Shown here: piece after piece, positions 17,009 to 25,426 of the stretch | Layout of the letters: each line of letters opens with the position of its first letter | How positions within the stretch are numbered: the stretch's first letter is position 1 | Assembly (NCBI GenBank): GCA_037137455.1 | Contig: JBAXKG010000027.1 | Coordinates: 1-34,270, forward strand | DNA length: 34,270 nucleotides | From: CAIVAT01 sp037137455 | GTDB lineage: Bacteria; Bacteroidota; Bacteroidia; Bacteroidales; FEN-979 | Reading direction: 5' to 3' | The notes under the pieces: generated by a model | Told to the model about the DNA's origin: nothing | Databases searched by the model: none | Seen by the model: only the letters and a program-made list of their open reading frames with translations | Program-made: the position numbers and the translations under genes

Positions 17009-17950
17009 TTACGTATGAAGATGGATAAGCGTGACCTCAGCCGGACAGTTGAACCTGACCGGCATACCGCTGACTCCTGCTCCCGGGGATGTGTAGCCGG
17101 TCATTTTGCCGATGTTCCACATGCCGTGGTTGTACTGTTTGCCTTCAAACTGGTGACTGATCAGTGGCACGCCTTTTTTCAGACAGATCTGGCCGCCGTG
17201 GGTATGTCCGCATAAATAGAGATCGTACCTGTTCTCCGACGCAGCCCCGGCCAGTTCAGGGGTATGAACCATTGCTATTTTAAAATCGTAACCCTTTGTT
17301 TCCAGGCAAAGCAAGGCGGGTTCAGTAAAGAAATTGAATGGATCATCGGTTCCGGTAATCAACATCTTATGACCATCCTTTATGATCTCAACAGATTCGT
17401 TGATCAGCAGTTCCATGCCCGATTCCTTCTCATACTGAGCCATCAGATAAGTGTCATGGTTTCCAAGTACAGCGAAAGTGCCATAGGGAGCCTGAATGTA
17501 TTTCGACAAAATCTTAACCGGCATCAGAATCTGACTAAAACTTCCGGAAATATCACGACGGTAATCGCCTGTCAATAGACATACATCGAACCGGAGATCT
17601 TTTATTTTGTCAATGATCAGGGAGGCAAACCCGTGGATGCTGTCGATATGAAGATCGGATAGATGAAGTATTCTGAATCCCTCGAAGGCTGCCGGAAGGT
17701 TGGGGAATTTCAGGGATAATTCATTCACTCTGATTGTTTTCGCATTACCATAACCTTTGTTATAGTACCCGGTTATTTTAAGCAGAATAGCAAAGATTTT
17801 AAGCAGTCGGAGAAAAAGGTCCCAGTGGCTCTTGCTTTTTTTTCCGCTTCTTTTCCGCGTAAAACCTACGTTTTCCAAAACCGACCGGGTAGCTGCCCAG
17901 ATAATCCGCTTATCTTTCCTGATTTCAGGAGGATCGAGAAACCGATACAT
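17009..17950 (-). CDS. Membrane-anchored metallophosphoesterase (YkuE/YaeI-like)
   Basis: A 313-residue calcineurin-type phosphoesterase. All metal-binding motifs are present: DLHID (99-103), GDY (128-130), GNHD (163-166), MVHTPE and GHTHGGQ near residue 245. The basic N-terminus with a hydrophobic stretch (FLRLLKIFAILLKI) suggests attachment to the inner membrane. The YkuE/YaeI group is thought to act on lipid-linked phosphate substrates such as UDP-diacylglucosamine-like lipids or undecaprenyl pyrophosphate derivatives, but the actual substrate here is unknown. It is the first gene of a pair with the GldA-like enzyme. Confidence 0.87.
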   Translation of the reverse strand: MYRFLDPPEIRKDKRIIWAATRSVLENVGFTRKRSGKKSKSHWDLFLRLLKIFAILLKITGYYNKGYGNAKTIRVNELSLKFPNLPAAFEGFRILHLSDLHIDSIHGFASLIIDKIKDLRFDVCLLTGDYRRDISGSFSQILMPVKILSKYIQAPYGTFAVLGNHDTYLMAQYEKESGMELLINESVEIIKDGHKMLITGTDDPFNFFTEPALLCLETKGYDFKIAMVHTPELAGAASENRYDLYLCGHTHGGQICLKKGVPLISHQFEGKQYNHGMWNIGKMTGYTSPGAGVSGMPVRFNCPAEVTLIHLHT

Positions 17951-18017
17951 ATCTATCTGAATAAATCACTAAGGTACAAAATGTAAGGATGCCGATTCAA
18001 TTCGGGAATTATGGCAA

Positions 18018-19301
18018 TTAGTTGATAAGAACTACTTTGGTTAGTACTCCGTAATGGTCGGAAACATTTCCAACCACCTCATTTGTGAAGATGATCTGTG
18101 AATCAGACACTTTATAGCTGGCATTTTTTTTCAGGAAAATATAATCGATCCTGCCGGGGAAATCACCACCGATTGTATAATATTTACTTTGGGCCGGCTT
18201 CTGGTTTGCATCCGTGTAAATTTCCCGGAAAGTATCGAAATAGTCGCCCGTCCTCATCATAGTATTGTAACCTTCACTCCAGGGAAAATCATCTGTCGGG
18301 TTTCCGTTAAAATCACCGCAAACAAAAGAGACCACTCCCTGGGAAAGAGATTCTTTTTCTATAACCATTGATTTGATTTTATTGATCTGATTGTTTTGTT
18401 CTTCATCAGATAAGGAAGTCCGCCAGTGCGTATGTGCAGAGAAAACATTAAATAAGCCGCCAGGCGACTGACAGGCGGCATATATCACCTTTCTTGACGT
18501 GATATTGCCGGTTCCCGTATACGAAGAAACATACCTGTCTTCAGAATGAATTACAGGATGCTTTGATAATACAGCAACTCCTTCTTCCCAAATATTCCAT
18601 CCATAATGCGACCAGTTCCAGACAAAATTATAATTGGCATTATACTTTTTCTTAATTCTTTCTGAAATAAGCAGCGCCATATTATCTTCACGGATTATTC
18701 CTTCAATGATCGCTGCATAACTGTTTTGTGCACATTCCTGGAAAGCGATAAAATCAATATCCATTTTACCAATAACATCTGTTATCATGTTGAATTTCTC
18801 ATTTTGCTGCTCCTCCTGGTAGGTGTGCAAATTAATGGTGAGTACGAGGTATTCATTGGCCGAGGTCTTGAACATGCCTGGTTTTATTCCTTCCAAAGAA
18901 GTCTCCTTAAAATCCGGTGAAACTGCAATAACCAAAGAAGCGCTGTCGCCATAATTATCGCGTGCAGTTATGATTATATTATAAGGGGCCGGATTTATAT
19001 AGGTATGGCTTAATTCGAAATTAGCAAAATCATTTCCATTTAACTCAATAGTTTTTTTATCGCCCCAGTTTATTACAACGCCGGTGATTGTTCCATCAGG
19101 GTCAGAAATATTGCCTTCTATTGTGACTTTCAGGCCATCCAAAAAATGGGTGATTTTCAAATCCGGCTTTTGATTTATTATTTCCGAATCCTTTTTACAT
19201 CCCGTCAACAGTAATATCATGAATAACAATGTACAGATACAAATATTTATGCTGATTAACCTGATATTTCCCATTTGTTTCTTATTTGAAGAAAGCAACA
19301 T
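18018..19301 (-). CDS. Lipoprotein with PKD-like domain and endonuclease/exonuclease/phosphatase domain
   Basis: A 427-residue secreted protein. A hydrophobic N-terminus ends in the lipobox LLTGC, so it is probably a lipoprotein. Residues about 45-130 look like a PKD/Ig-like beta domain (ISDPDGTITGVVINWGD, FELSHTYINPAPY). The remainder is a DNase I-fold catalytic domain: AFQE for metal binding, HTHW, GDFNGNP, GRIDYIFLKK and the terminal SDHYG histidine. Members cleave nucleic acids or phosphoester lipids/inositol phosphates; the substrate cannot be assigned. The ATG at 19274 (MGNIRLIS) is a plausible alternative start. A -7 promoter match lies 54 bases upstream. Confidence 0.85.
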   Translation of the reverse strand: MLLSSNKKQMGNIRLISINICICTLLFMILLLTGCKKDSEIINQKPDLKITHFLDGLKVTIEGNISDPDGTITGVVINWGDKKTIELNGNDFANFELSHTYINPAPYNIIITARDNYGDSASLVIAVSPDFKETSLEGIKPGMFKTSANEYLVLTINLHTYQEEQQNEKFNMITDVIGKMDIDFIAFQECAQNSYAAIIEGIIREDNMALLISERIKKKYNANYNFVWNWSHYGWNIWEEGVAVLSKHPVIHSEDRYVSSYTGTGNITSRKVIYAACQSPGGLFNVFSAHTHWRTSLSDEEQNNQINKIKSMVIEKESLSQGVVSFVCGDFNGNPTDDFPWSEGYNTMMRTGDYFDTFREIYTDANQKPAQSKYYTIGGDFPGRIDYIFLKKNASYKVSDSQIIFTNEVVGNVSDHYGVLTKVVLIN

Positions 19302-19354
19302 TTATTCTGATGTTTAACCGGTTTATATCAATTTGCCTTGAACAATTTACATCT

Positions 19355-19362
19355 CAAAGGTA
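19355..19362 (-). promoter_or_regulatory. Candidate -7 element for the lipoprotein gene
   Basis: The minus strand reads TACCTTTG, an exact TAnnTTTG match, 54 bases before the ATG at 19301. No clear -33 TTG is seen. It lies in the 148-base divergent gap with the beta-propeller gene. Confidence 0.5.
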
Positions 19363-19410
19363 CCTTATCCGCCGGGATTAACCGGGAAAACCCCATATTA
19401 TTTATTTTGG

Positions 19411-19418
19411 TAATTTTG
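19411..19418 (+). promoter_or_regulatory. Candidate -7 element for the plus-strand cluster starting at 19450
   Basis: TAATTTTG followed by CA is an exact TAnnTTTG match 31 bases before the ATG at 19450. The next five genes on this strand have no comparable match in front of them, so this may drive a long transcript reaching the cytochrome genes. No -33 element is obvious. Confidence 0.55.
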
Positions 19419-19449
19419 CACGCTATAATCTATTCAATTATAACACTAA

Positions 19450-20703
19450 ATGAAACTATCACTGTTTCCCGGAAAAGCTCTGATAATTGTTTCTCAGCTG
19501 CTAATCAACCTCGCTCTGTGTTTTGTGTTATCTTCAAGGGTTTATTCCCAGGAGGTACTTCAATGGCGTGGTGCCGACCGCACCGGTTTTTATCAAGAGT
19601 CGAATCTTTTAAAAAGCTGGCCGATGGCAGGCCCGTTGCTATTATGGGAATTTGATGGCATCGGCAATGGCTATGGCTCGCCGGTAATCACATCAAACAA
19701 CATTTATGTAAACGGGGAGATTGACACGGTAAGCTACCTGTTTGCTCTCGACCGTTTGGGTAAATTCCTTTGGAAGACTCCCATCGGAAAGGAATGGACG
19801 CTGAATTACCCCGGAACACGCAACACCCCAACAATCGTAAATGACCTTATTTATGTTACTGCCGGACTTGGAACTGTTGCATGCATTGATGCAAAAACCG
19901 GGAAAAAGCAGTGGTCGGTCGACATGGTAACCGATTTTCACGCCCCGATGACCCGTTTCGGATTCTCAGAATCTCTGGTGGTGACCGGGAATGATGTTTT
20001 TTGCTGCCCTGGAGGCGTTGATACCAACGTTGTTGCCCTTGACCGGTTTACCGGAAAGATCAGATGGATCTGCAAAGGGCTGGGACAGATGACCTCCTAT
20101 TGCTCCCCGGCAATTATAAGGTTGCCCGAACGCGATATCCTCATCACCTTTTCCAAAAGCGCCCTGCTCGGCATCGACACCAAAGATGGTTCTCTTTTGT
20201 GGTCGCACAAACAGGATGGCGAAGGCGATGTGCATGTAAACACTCCGCTCTTTGAGAATGGTTATATTTATTACATAACCGGCGATGGAAACGGATCGGT
20301 GAAACTAAAACTATCTGCCGATGGAAAAGAGATTACCGAAGTATGGAGAAATCCGGCCTGCGACAATACCATGGGTTGCTTCATCAAATTGAACGACTAT
20401 ATTTATACTGCAAGCTATGGGAGAAGATATTGGTATTCAATTGATGCCAACACCGGAAAGATAGCCGATTCGCTGAAGTTCGACAAAGGAGTGACCATTT
20501 ATGCCGATGGCATGTTATATTGCTATAATGAAAAGGGAGAGTTGGGGATCTTCAAACCCAATGGGCCGAAGATGGAACCCGTTAGTTCGTTCAAAGTCAC
20601 ACGGGGAACCAAGGCACATTATGCCCATCCGGTCATCTGCCAGGGGATCCTCTACGTGAGGCATGGGAAGTCGTTGCTGGCATATGATGTGAAGGAAAAA
20701 TAG
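19450..20703 (+). CDS. Secreted PQQ-binding-like beta-propeller protein
   Basis: A 417-residue protein with an N-terminal signal peptide (hydrophobic stretch to about residue 32, ending SSRVYSQ). The mature start QWRGADRTGFYQESNLLKSWPMAGPLLLWEF is the usual opening of secreted PQQ-like propellers of the BamB type. Repeated blades with the tryptophan-docking pattern follow: ALDRLGKFLWKTPIG, CIDAKTGKKQWSVDM, ALDRFTGKIRWICKG, GIDTKDGSLLWSHKQ. There is no recognisable cytochrome domain, so a PQQ-dependent dehydrogenase is not supported; a structural or binding role is more likely. A LolA-like gene follows after 30 bases and then the electron-transfer genes. Confidence 0.85.
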   Translation: MKLSLFPGKALIIVSQLLINLALCFVLSSRVYSQEVLQWRGADRTGFYQESNLLKSWPMAGPLLLWEFDGIGNGYGSPVITSNNIYVNGEIDTVSYLFALDRLGKFLWKTPIGKEWTLNYPGTRNTPTIVNDLIYVTAGLGTVACIDAKTGKKQWSVDMVTDFHAPMTRFGFSESLVVTGNDVFCCPGGVDTNVVALDRFTGKIRWICKGLGQMTSYCSPAIIRLPERDILITFSKSALLGIDTKDGSLLWSHKQDGEGDVHVNTPLFENGYIYYITGDGNGSVKLKLSADGKEITEVWRNPACDNTMGCFIKLNDYIYTASYGRRYWYSIDANTGKIADSLKFDKGVTIYADGMLYCYNEKGELGIFKPNGPKMEPVSSFKVTRGTKAHYAHPVICQGILYVRHGKSLLAYDVKEK

Positions 20704-20733
20704 CATGATGGCGAAACAATAAAACAGGGATAT

Positions 20734-21456
20734 ATGAAAACAAACCTTTTATTTTTTGGTTTTTTATTGTTTATTGCTTCCGGTTTGATGGCGCAGGAGC
20801 TTGCCCTGGAGCAGATACTTGACAAATATTATAAGGCCGGCAATTTTGATAAACTTCAGCATGTGAAAACGATCATCATGACCGGTACTCTGGTTCAACA
20901 AGATCTGATGCCGGTAAAAATCGTCCGCGTGCGCCCCGATAAATACATGATGGAGTTCGATGTGGCTGATTTGACAGCATACCAGGTATATGACGGCGTT
21001 GTTGCATGGATGACAACTCCCTGGACCGGTAATCCCTCACCGCAAGTAATGCCGGCCGAAAGGGCCACCGACCTAAAAAACAGGGCCGACTTTGACGGTG
21101 TTCTATACAATTGGAAAGAAAAGGGGCATAACCTTGAACTGGCCGGAACAGATACCCTGAATGGCCTTACAGTTTATAAAATTAAGGTAACCCGCAAAGA
21201 TGGCGGTATTGAATATCATTTCATCGACCACTCGGGTTTCATGCTTCAGAAGCGGCTCTCATACCGGAAGACGGGAGGAAAGGAAGTGACGGTTGAAAAT
21301 TACTACAAGGATTACCGCAAGGTGGATGAAATACCGTTTGCTTTTGCTATTGAAACCAATAATGCGGGACGTGTAAACGAAATTCAGATTGAATCGGTTG
21401 ATCTGAACAAGCCGGTTGACTTGAAGATATTCACGATGCCTGAAAAAAGCAAGTGA
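20734..21456 (+). CDS. LolA/LolB-like outer-membrane lipoprotein-sorting family protein
   Basis: A 240-residue protein with a signal peptide (MKTNLLFFGFLLFIASGLMA-Q). The mature part is dominated by alternating beta strands: VKTIIMTGTLVQ, PVKIVRVRPDKYMMEFDV, TAYQVYDGVVAWMTTPW, LTVYKIKVTRKDGG and IEYHFIDHSGFMLQKR. This matches the open beta-barrel of LolA/LolB-type proteins that carry lipids or lipoproteins across the periplasm. A dedicated role in placing the adjacent outer-membrane components is possible but is an inference; such genes are also scattered elsewhere in Bacteroidota genomes. It lies 30 bases after the propeller gene and 48 bases before the cytochrome b gene. Confidence 0.7.
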   Translation: MKTNLLFFGFLLFIASGLMAQELALEQILDKYYKAGNFDKLQHVKTIIMTGTLVQQDLMPVKIVRVRPDKYMMEFDVADLTAYQVYDGVVAWMTTPWTGNPSPQVMPAERATDLKNRADFDGVLYNWKEKGHNLELAGTDTLNGLTVYKIKVTRKDGGIEYHFIDHSGFMLQKRLSYRKTGGKEVTVENYYKDYRKVDEIPFAFAIETNNAGRVNEIQIESVDLNKPVDLKIFTMPEKSK

Positions 21457-21504
21457 CCTGATTTTTAGACCTTTAATTGTTGATTTCAAACTAACGAAAT
21501 TAAA

Positions 21505-22374
21505 ATGTCAAAACTCGCCCACATAACATACATTTTTGTATTGTCGGTTATTGTTATAGCAGCTTTTGCGACAATCACCTATATTGGGTTCTCCTATTAC
21601 CCAACCAATATTGAAGAACGATTTTTTCATCCGGATCATTTAAAACTAAAGCCCAGCGGGGATTGGGGCCATGGATTTGGTATTTTCGGATCGTTGCTGA
21701 TGATCATTGGCGTTTCATTTTACATGGCACGGAAACGGTTTAGGGTATTTCTCCGGATCGGCATCCTGAAACACTGGCTCGAATTTCATATCTTCCTCTG
21801 TTCATTGGGACCAATCCTGATACTTTTCCACACCTCTTTTAAATTTGGAGGTCTGGTTGCTATCAGTTTCTGGAGCATGGTAGCGGTTTTTCTGAGCGGT
21901 ATCATAGGCAGATTTATATATATTCAAATCCCCAGGACAATAGAAGGCCGGGAATTGAGTTTAAATGAAGTAAGGGAAATGAAGAGCAACATCGGTGAAA
22001 ATATTCAAAAATTGGTTACCCTTGATGATGAAAGTTACAGGATTATCGTTGATTCAACCAAAAAGAAGGTCGAACTTTATCATAAGAATTTCTTTGTTCG
22101 CTATATCAAAAAGTATCGCGACGACATGAATACACTTCGCAACGTAAAAGCAGTTCTCTATAGAAACAAATTTCCCAAAATTCAACAAAAACCAATTCTT
22201 GATCTTGTGAGAAGTGACATTTCACTTAACAGAAGAATTGATAGTCTGGTGACCATGCAGAATCTTTTCAAATACTGGCATGTTGCTCATTTGCCGTTTG
22301 CATTGGTAATGCTGATCATTATGATTATTCATGTTGTTGTTACAATTACTTTTGGTTACCACTGGATTTTTTAA
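21505..22374 (+). CDS. Di-heme b-type membrane cytochrome (probable quinol/quinone-linked electron transfer subunit)
   Basis: A 289-residue inner-membrane protein with five predicted helices (about 7-27, 56-75, 90-110, 116-137, 263-283) and a large Lys/Arg-rich loop at 138-256, placed in the cytoplasm by the positive-inside rule. Histidines H95 and H109 on one helix and H262 and H276 on another are each 14 residues apart, the spacing expected for two bis-His hemes stacked across the membrane. H90, H259 and H286 are further candidates. I cannot assign it to a named family with certainty; it is not NarI- or FdnI-like at sequence level as far as I can see. It is 2 bases from the Fe-S/FAD gene, so the two probably form one complex that exchanges electrons with the quinone pool. 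Confidence 0.7.
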   Translation: MSKLAHITYIFVLSVIVIAAFATITYIGFSYYPTNIEERFFHPDHLKLKPSGDWGHGFGIFGSLLMIIGVSFYMARKRFRVFLRIGILKHWLEFHIFLCSLGPILILFHTSFKFGGLVAISFWSMVAVFLSGIIGRFIYIQIPRTIEGRELSLNEVREMKSNIGENIQKLVTLDDESYRIIVDSTKKKVELYHKNFFVRYIKKYRDDMNTLRNVKAVLYRNKFPKIQQKPILDLVRSDISLNRRIDSLVTMQNLFKYWHVAHLPFALVMLIIMIIHVVVTITFGYHWIF

Positions 22375-22376
22375 CT

Positions 22377-23711
22377 ATGGGATTACTTGTCGAAAAAATT
22401 GCAGCTTACGGAGTGGCGATAATTTTCTGTGTGATTATTGTCATCATCTACCTGCGCAAACAAAAGCGGGAATCAAAACAGGTTGAAGAAAAAATTGCCA
22501 GGGCAAAACTTGAGGGACTGTACGAACCTGTATCACTTCATCCCGTTATCGATGAAGGCAGTTGTATTAAGACGGGCGCTTGCATTACCGCCTGCCCTGA
22601 GCATGATATTCTTGGAATCAGAAATGGCAAGGCAACCACCATCAATGCATCGCATTGTATCGGACATGGAGCCTGTTTTCACGCCTGCCCGACACAGGCT
22701 ATCTCTCTATGTATCGGCACAGAAAAAAGAGGCGTTGAATTGCCTCATGTGAACCAAAACTTTGAGACCAATGTGCCAGGCATTTTTATCGCTGGTGAAC
22801 TGGGAGGAATGGGTTTGATAAAGAATGCCGTAGAACAGGGAAGACAAGCGGTTGACAATATTGTAAAAACACTTAATAAAAATCATCTGGCTGCATACGA
22901 CCTGATTATTATCGGGGCAGGCCCTGCAGGAATTTCTGCATCGCTCAATGCAAAAAAACATCATCTGAAATTTCTGACACTGGAACAAGACACCATGGGG
23001 GGAACCGTATACACTTTCCCAAGGTCAAAAATTGTTATGACCTCGCCCATGGATGTTCCTCTTCACGGCAAAGTGAAGTTGTCGGAAACAAGCAAAAAAG
23101 AATTGCTTGAATTCTGGACGAGTGTATTGCATAAAAATACCATTGTAATCAGACAATGCACGAAAGTGGAAGCAATAGTTCCTGAAGATGATCATTTCAG
23201 AGTAGAAACCCTCACCGGGGAAAAATTCACTGCCTGCACAGTATTGCTTTCCATCGGACGAAGGGGAACTCCCAGAAAACTTGGTGTTCCGGGAGAAACA
23301 ATGGAGAAAGTGGCATACCGGCTTCTGGAGCCTGAAGATATCAGCGGAAAAGATATCATGGTTGTTGGCGGAGGTGACTCGGCAATTGAATCAGCCCTGC
23401 TTCTGGCCGATCAAAATAAGGTGACCCTCACTTACAGGAGTGAAACATTCAGCCGCCTTAAACCAAAGAACAGCACAAAGATAAATGCAGCCATTGCCGC
23501 CGGAACCATCAATGTTATGTTTAATACAAACCCTGTCAGAATTGAAAAAGATTTTATCGCTGTTACTTCAGGCACTGATCAAAAAGAGCTGCAAATAAAA
23601 AATGATCTGATATATATCTTTGCCGGCGGCGAGCTTCCCATCCAATTTTTGCAGAAAGTAGGAATACAAATTACAAAGAAATTTGGCGAAGCTGTTTTAA
23701 AACATAAATGA
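22377..23711 (+). CDS. Membrane-anchored Fe-S/FAD NAD(P)H oxidoreductase with thioredoxin-reductase-like fold
   Basis: A 444-residue protein. Residues 8-25 form one helix followed by RKQKRESK, placing the rest in the cytoplasm. Residues 60-110 are a ferredoxin-like domain with two motifs, CIKTGACITACP (Cys 63, 69, 73) and CIGHGACFHACP (Cys 94, 100, 104); the usual second cysteine is Thr 66 in one and His 97 in the other. Residues 130-163 (ETNVPGIFIAGELGGMG...AVEQGRQAVDNI) look like the C-terminal FAD segment of thioredoxin reductases, yet precede the first Rossmann motif IIIGAGPAGISAS (177-189). The NAD(P) motif VVGGGDSAIESA follows, and the protein ends after FAGGELPIQFL, as in YpdA-like enzymes. 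It likely couples NAD(P)H to the adjacent cytochrome b. Confidence 0.8.
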   Translation: MGLLVEKIAAYGVAIIFCVIIVIIYLRKQKRESKQVEEKIARAKLEGLYEPVSLHPVIDEGSCIKTGACITACPEHDILGIRNGKATTINASHCIGHGACFHACPTQAISLCIGTEKRGVELPHVNQNFETNVPGIFIAGELGGMGLIKNAVEQGRQAVDNIVKTLNKNHLAAYDLIIIGAGPAGISASLNAKKHHLKFLTLEQDTMGGTVYTFPRSKIVMTSPMDVPLHGKVKLSETSKKELLEFWTSVLHKNTIVIRQCTKVEAIVPEDDHFRVETLTGEKFTACTVLLSIGRRGTPRKLGVPGETMEKVAYRLLEPEDISGKDIMVVGGGDSAIESALLLADQNKVTLTYRSETFSRLKPKNSTKINAAIAAGTINVMFNTNPVRIEKDFIAVTSGTDQKELQIKNDLIYIFAGGELPIQFLQKVGIQITKKFGEAVLKHK

Positions 23712-23824
23712 TAAAAAAAATGATCACAGATAATCGTGGATGAAATTCATAAAGAATGTAGATGTAGGGAATTTTTTCTGCGGGAAATGACCGAACGATA
23801 GAAAAATTGCTGATGTATTATAGA

Positions 23825-25426
23825 ATGAAACCTGTTTTAATTATTTTTTTTCTGGTCATTATGACTGGTTTTCATTCATTTGCCCAGATTTCGCCAGGAG
23901 AGTTGGCTAAAGTACACAGCCATCTGGAGGGGTTATCTAATTGCACAAAATGTCATATCCTGGGAAAACAGGTTTCCAATCAAAAATGCCTCGACTGCCA
24001 CACCGAATTGAAAGCGCGGATTGCAGTTCAAAAAGGTTATCATTCCTCATCCGAGACCAGGGGCAAAGAGTGTGTCAGCTGCCATAGCGATCACCATGGA
24101 CTAAATTTTCAAATCGTTCGTTTTGATAAATCGAAGTTTAACCATGACCTGACCGGATTCAAATTATCAGGGGCACATAGCAACAAACTTTGTGTTGCAT
24201 GCCATAAACCTGAACATATATCCGATCAAAAAATTAAAAAGAAAAAGTTTACTTATCTTGGATTGAATCCTGCATGCCTTACCTGCCATAAAGATTACCA
24301 TCAGCAAACATTATCGGCCAACTGCTCAGATTGTCATGATTTTGAGGCTTTTAAACCAGCAAAAAAATTCAATCACGCGAATGCTAAATTTCAATTAACC
24401 GGTAAGCATCTGGTGGTGACCTGTATCGAATGCCATAAAACGGGAACTAAAAACGGACAAAAATTCCAGGAATTTAAAGGCATTAAGTTTGAAAACTGCA
24501 CCGCCTGTCACCTAGACGTTCATAATAATAAATTTGGACAAAATTGCACTCAATGCCATGGCGAAGAGTCATTCACCCTTATAAAAAACGATCAGAACTT
24601 CGATCACAATAAAACTGATTTTAAACTGGCAGGAAAACATCAGAGGGTTGATTGTAAAAAATGTCATAAGATAAAACTCACAACTCCATTAAAGTTCAGC
24701 CGCTGCACTGATTGCCATACCGATTATCATAAAAATCAATTCACCATTCAGGGTCTATCGCCCGACTGCTCACAATGTCATACTGTTAATGGATTCAACG
24801 AATTTTCATATACACTCGAACAACATAATAAAAGCGCTTTCCCATTAAAGGGGGCGCACCTCGCAACACCATGTTTTGCGTGTCATAAAAAAAAGACTGC
24901 TCAATCAGATACAACCTGGAACTTCAGGGAGATCGGAAAACGATGCATCGATTGTCATAAAAATATTCATCAGACTTTTATCAGCGAGAAGTATTACCCG
25001 GAGGCAAGCTGCGAAAGTTGCCACAATGAGGAAAGCTGGAACATAATAAATTTTGATCATAAAACTACCAACTTCGGGCTTGAAGGAGCGCATGCAAAGA
25101 AAACCTGCAGGGATTGTCATTTCAAAAAAGATGATTTAGGGGTTGTCCGGCAGCAATTCGCAGATTTGCCGACTACCTGTGCAACCTGCCATGAAGATGT
25201 TCATGTGATGCAGTTTGAAAAAAATGGCGTTACCGATTGCATTCGTTGCCATGATCTACTGTCATTCAAACCAGTAACAAAATTTGATCATAGTAAAACA
25301 CTATTTCCATTAGATGGGAAACACAAAGATGTAGCATGCAGTAAATGTCATAAACAAACACAGAATAAAGGAAAGACTTATGTGGTTTACAAAATAAAAG
25401 ACTTCAAATGCGAAAATTGTCATTAA
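23825..25426 (+). CDS. Periplasmic 20-heme c-type cytochrome
   Basis: A 533-residue secreted protein (signal peptide MKPVLIIFFLVIMTGFHSFA-Q) with 20 CxxCH heme-attachment motifs, the first at residue 40 and the last (CENCH) being the final five residues. After three leading hemes the sequence repeats a three-heme module of about 76 residues, each opening with a pattern like KFNHxxTxFxLxGKHxxVxCxxCHK (starts near 105, 181, 258, 332, 409, 486); the last module has two hemes. Many extra histidines can serve as distal ligands. No CxxCK or other catalytic heme motif is present, so it is read as an electron wire. I chose the ATG at 23825; 23813 ATG and 23807 TTG are possible but add residues before the signal peptide. 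The 3' end overlaps the next gene by 19 bases. Confidence 0.92.
   Translation: MKPVLIIFFLVIMTGFHSFAQISPGELAKVHSHLEGLSNCTKCHILGKQVSNQKCLDCHTELKARIAVQKGYHSSSETRGKECVSCHSDHHGLNFQIVRFDKSKFNHDLTGFKLSGAHSNKLCVACHKPEHISDQKIKKKKFTYLGLNPACLTCHKDYHQQTLSANCSDCHDFEAFKPAKKFNHANAKFQLTGKHLVVTCIECHKTGTKNGQKFQEFKGIKFENCTACHLDVHNNKFGQNCTQCHGEESFTLIKNDQNFDHNKTDFKLAGKHQRVDCKKCHKIKLTTPLKFSRCTDCHTDYHKNQFTIQGLSPDCSQCHTVNGFNEFSYTLEQHNKSAFPLKGAHLATPCFACHKKKTAQSDTTWNFREIGKRCIDCHKNIHQTFISEKYYPEASCESCHNEESWNIINFDHKTTNFGLEGAHAKKTCRDCHFKKDDLGVVRQQFADLPTTCATCHEDVHVMQFEKNGVTDCIRCHDLLSFKPVTKFDHSKTLFPLDGKHKDVACSKCHKQTQNKGKTYVVYKIKDFKCENCH
24137..25423 (+). repeat. Six three-heme protein repeats in the 20-heme cytochrome
   Basis: Protein-level repeats of 74-77 residues, recognised by F-[ND]-H-x6-F-x-L-x-G-x-H-x4-C-x2-CH at their start and a CxxCHxDxH heme in the middle. 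Five carry three hemes, the sixth two. DNA identity between copies is low, so the duplication is old. Confidence 0.8.

Noticed and set aside
19450..20703. PQQ-dependent alcohol/glucose dehydrogenase
   Set aside because: It is too short, with no cytochrome domain or disulfide-cysteine pair, and the blade pattern fits BamB-like propellers without a cofactor.
23807..23824. TTG (23807) or ATG (23813) as start of the 20-heme cytochrome
   Set aside because: They place MLMYYR or MYYR before a complete signal peptide that already starts at the ATG at 23825.
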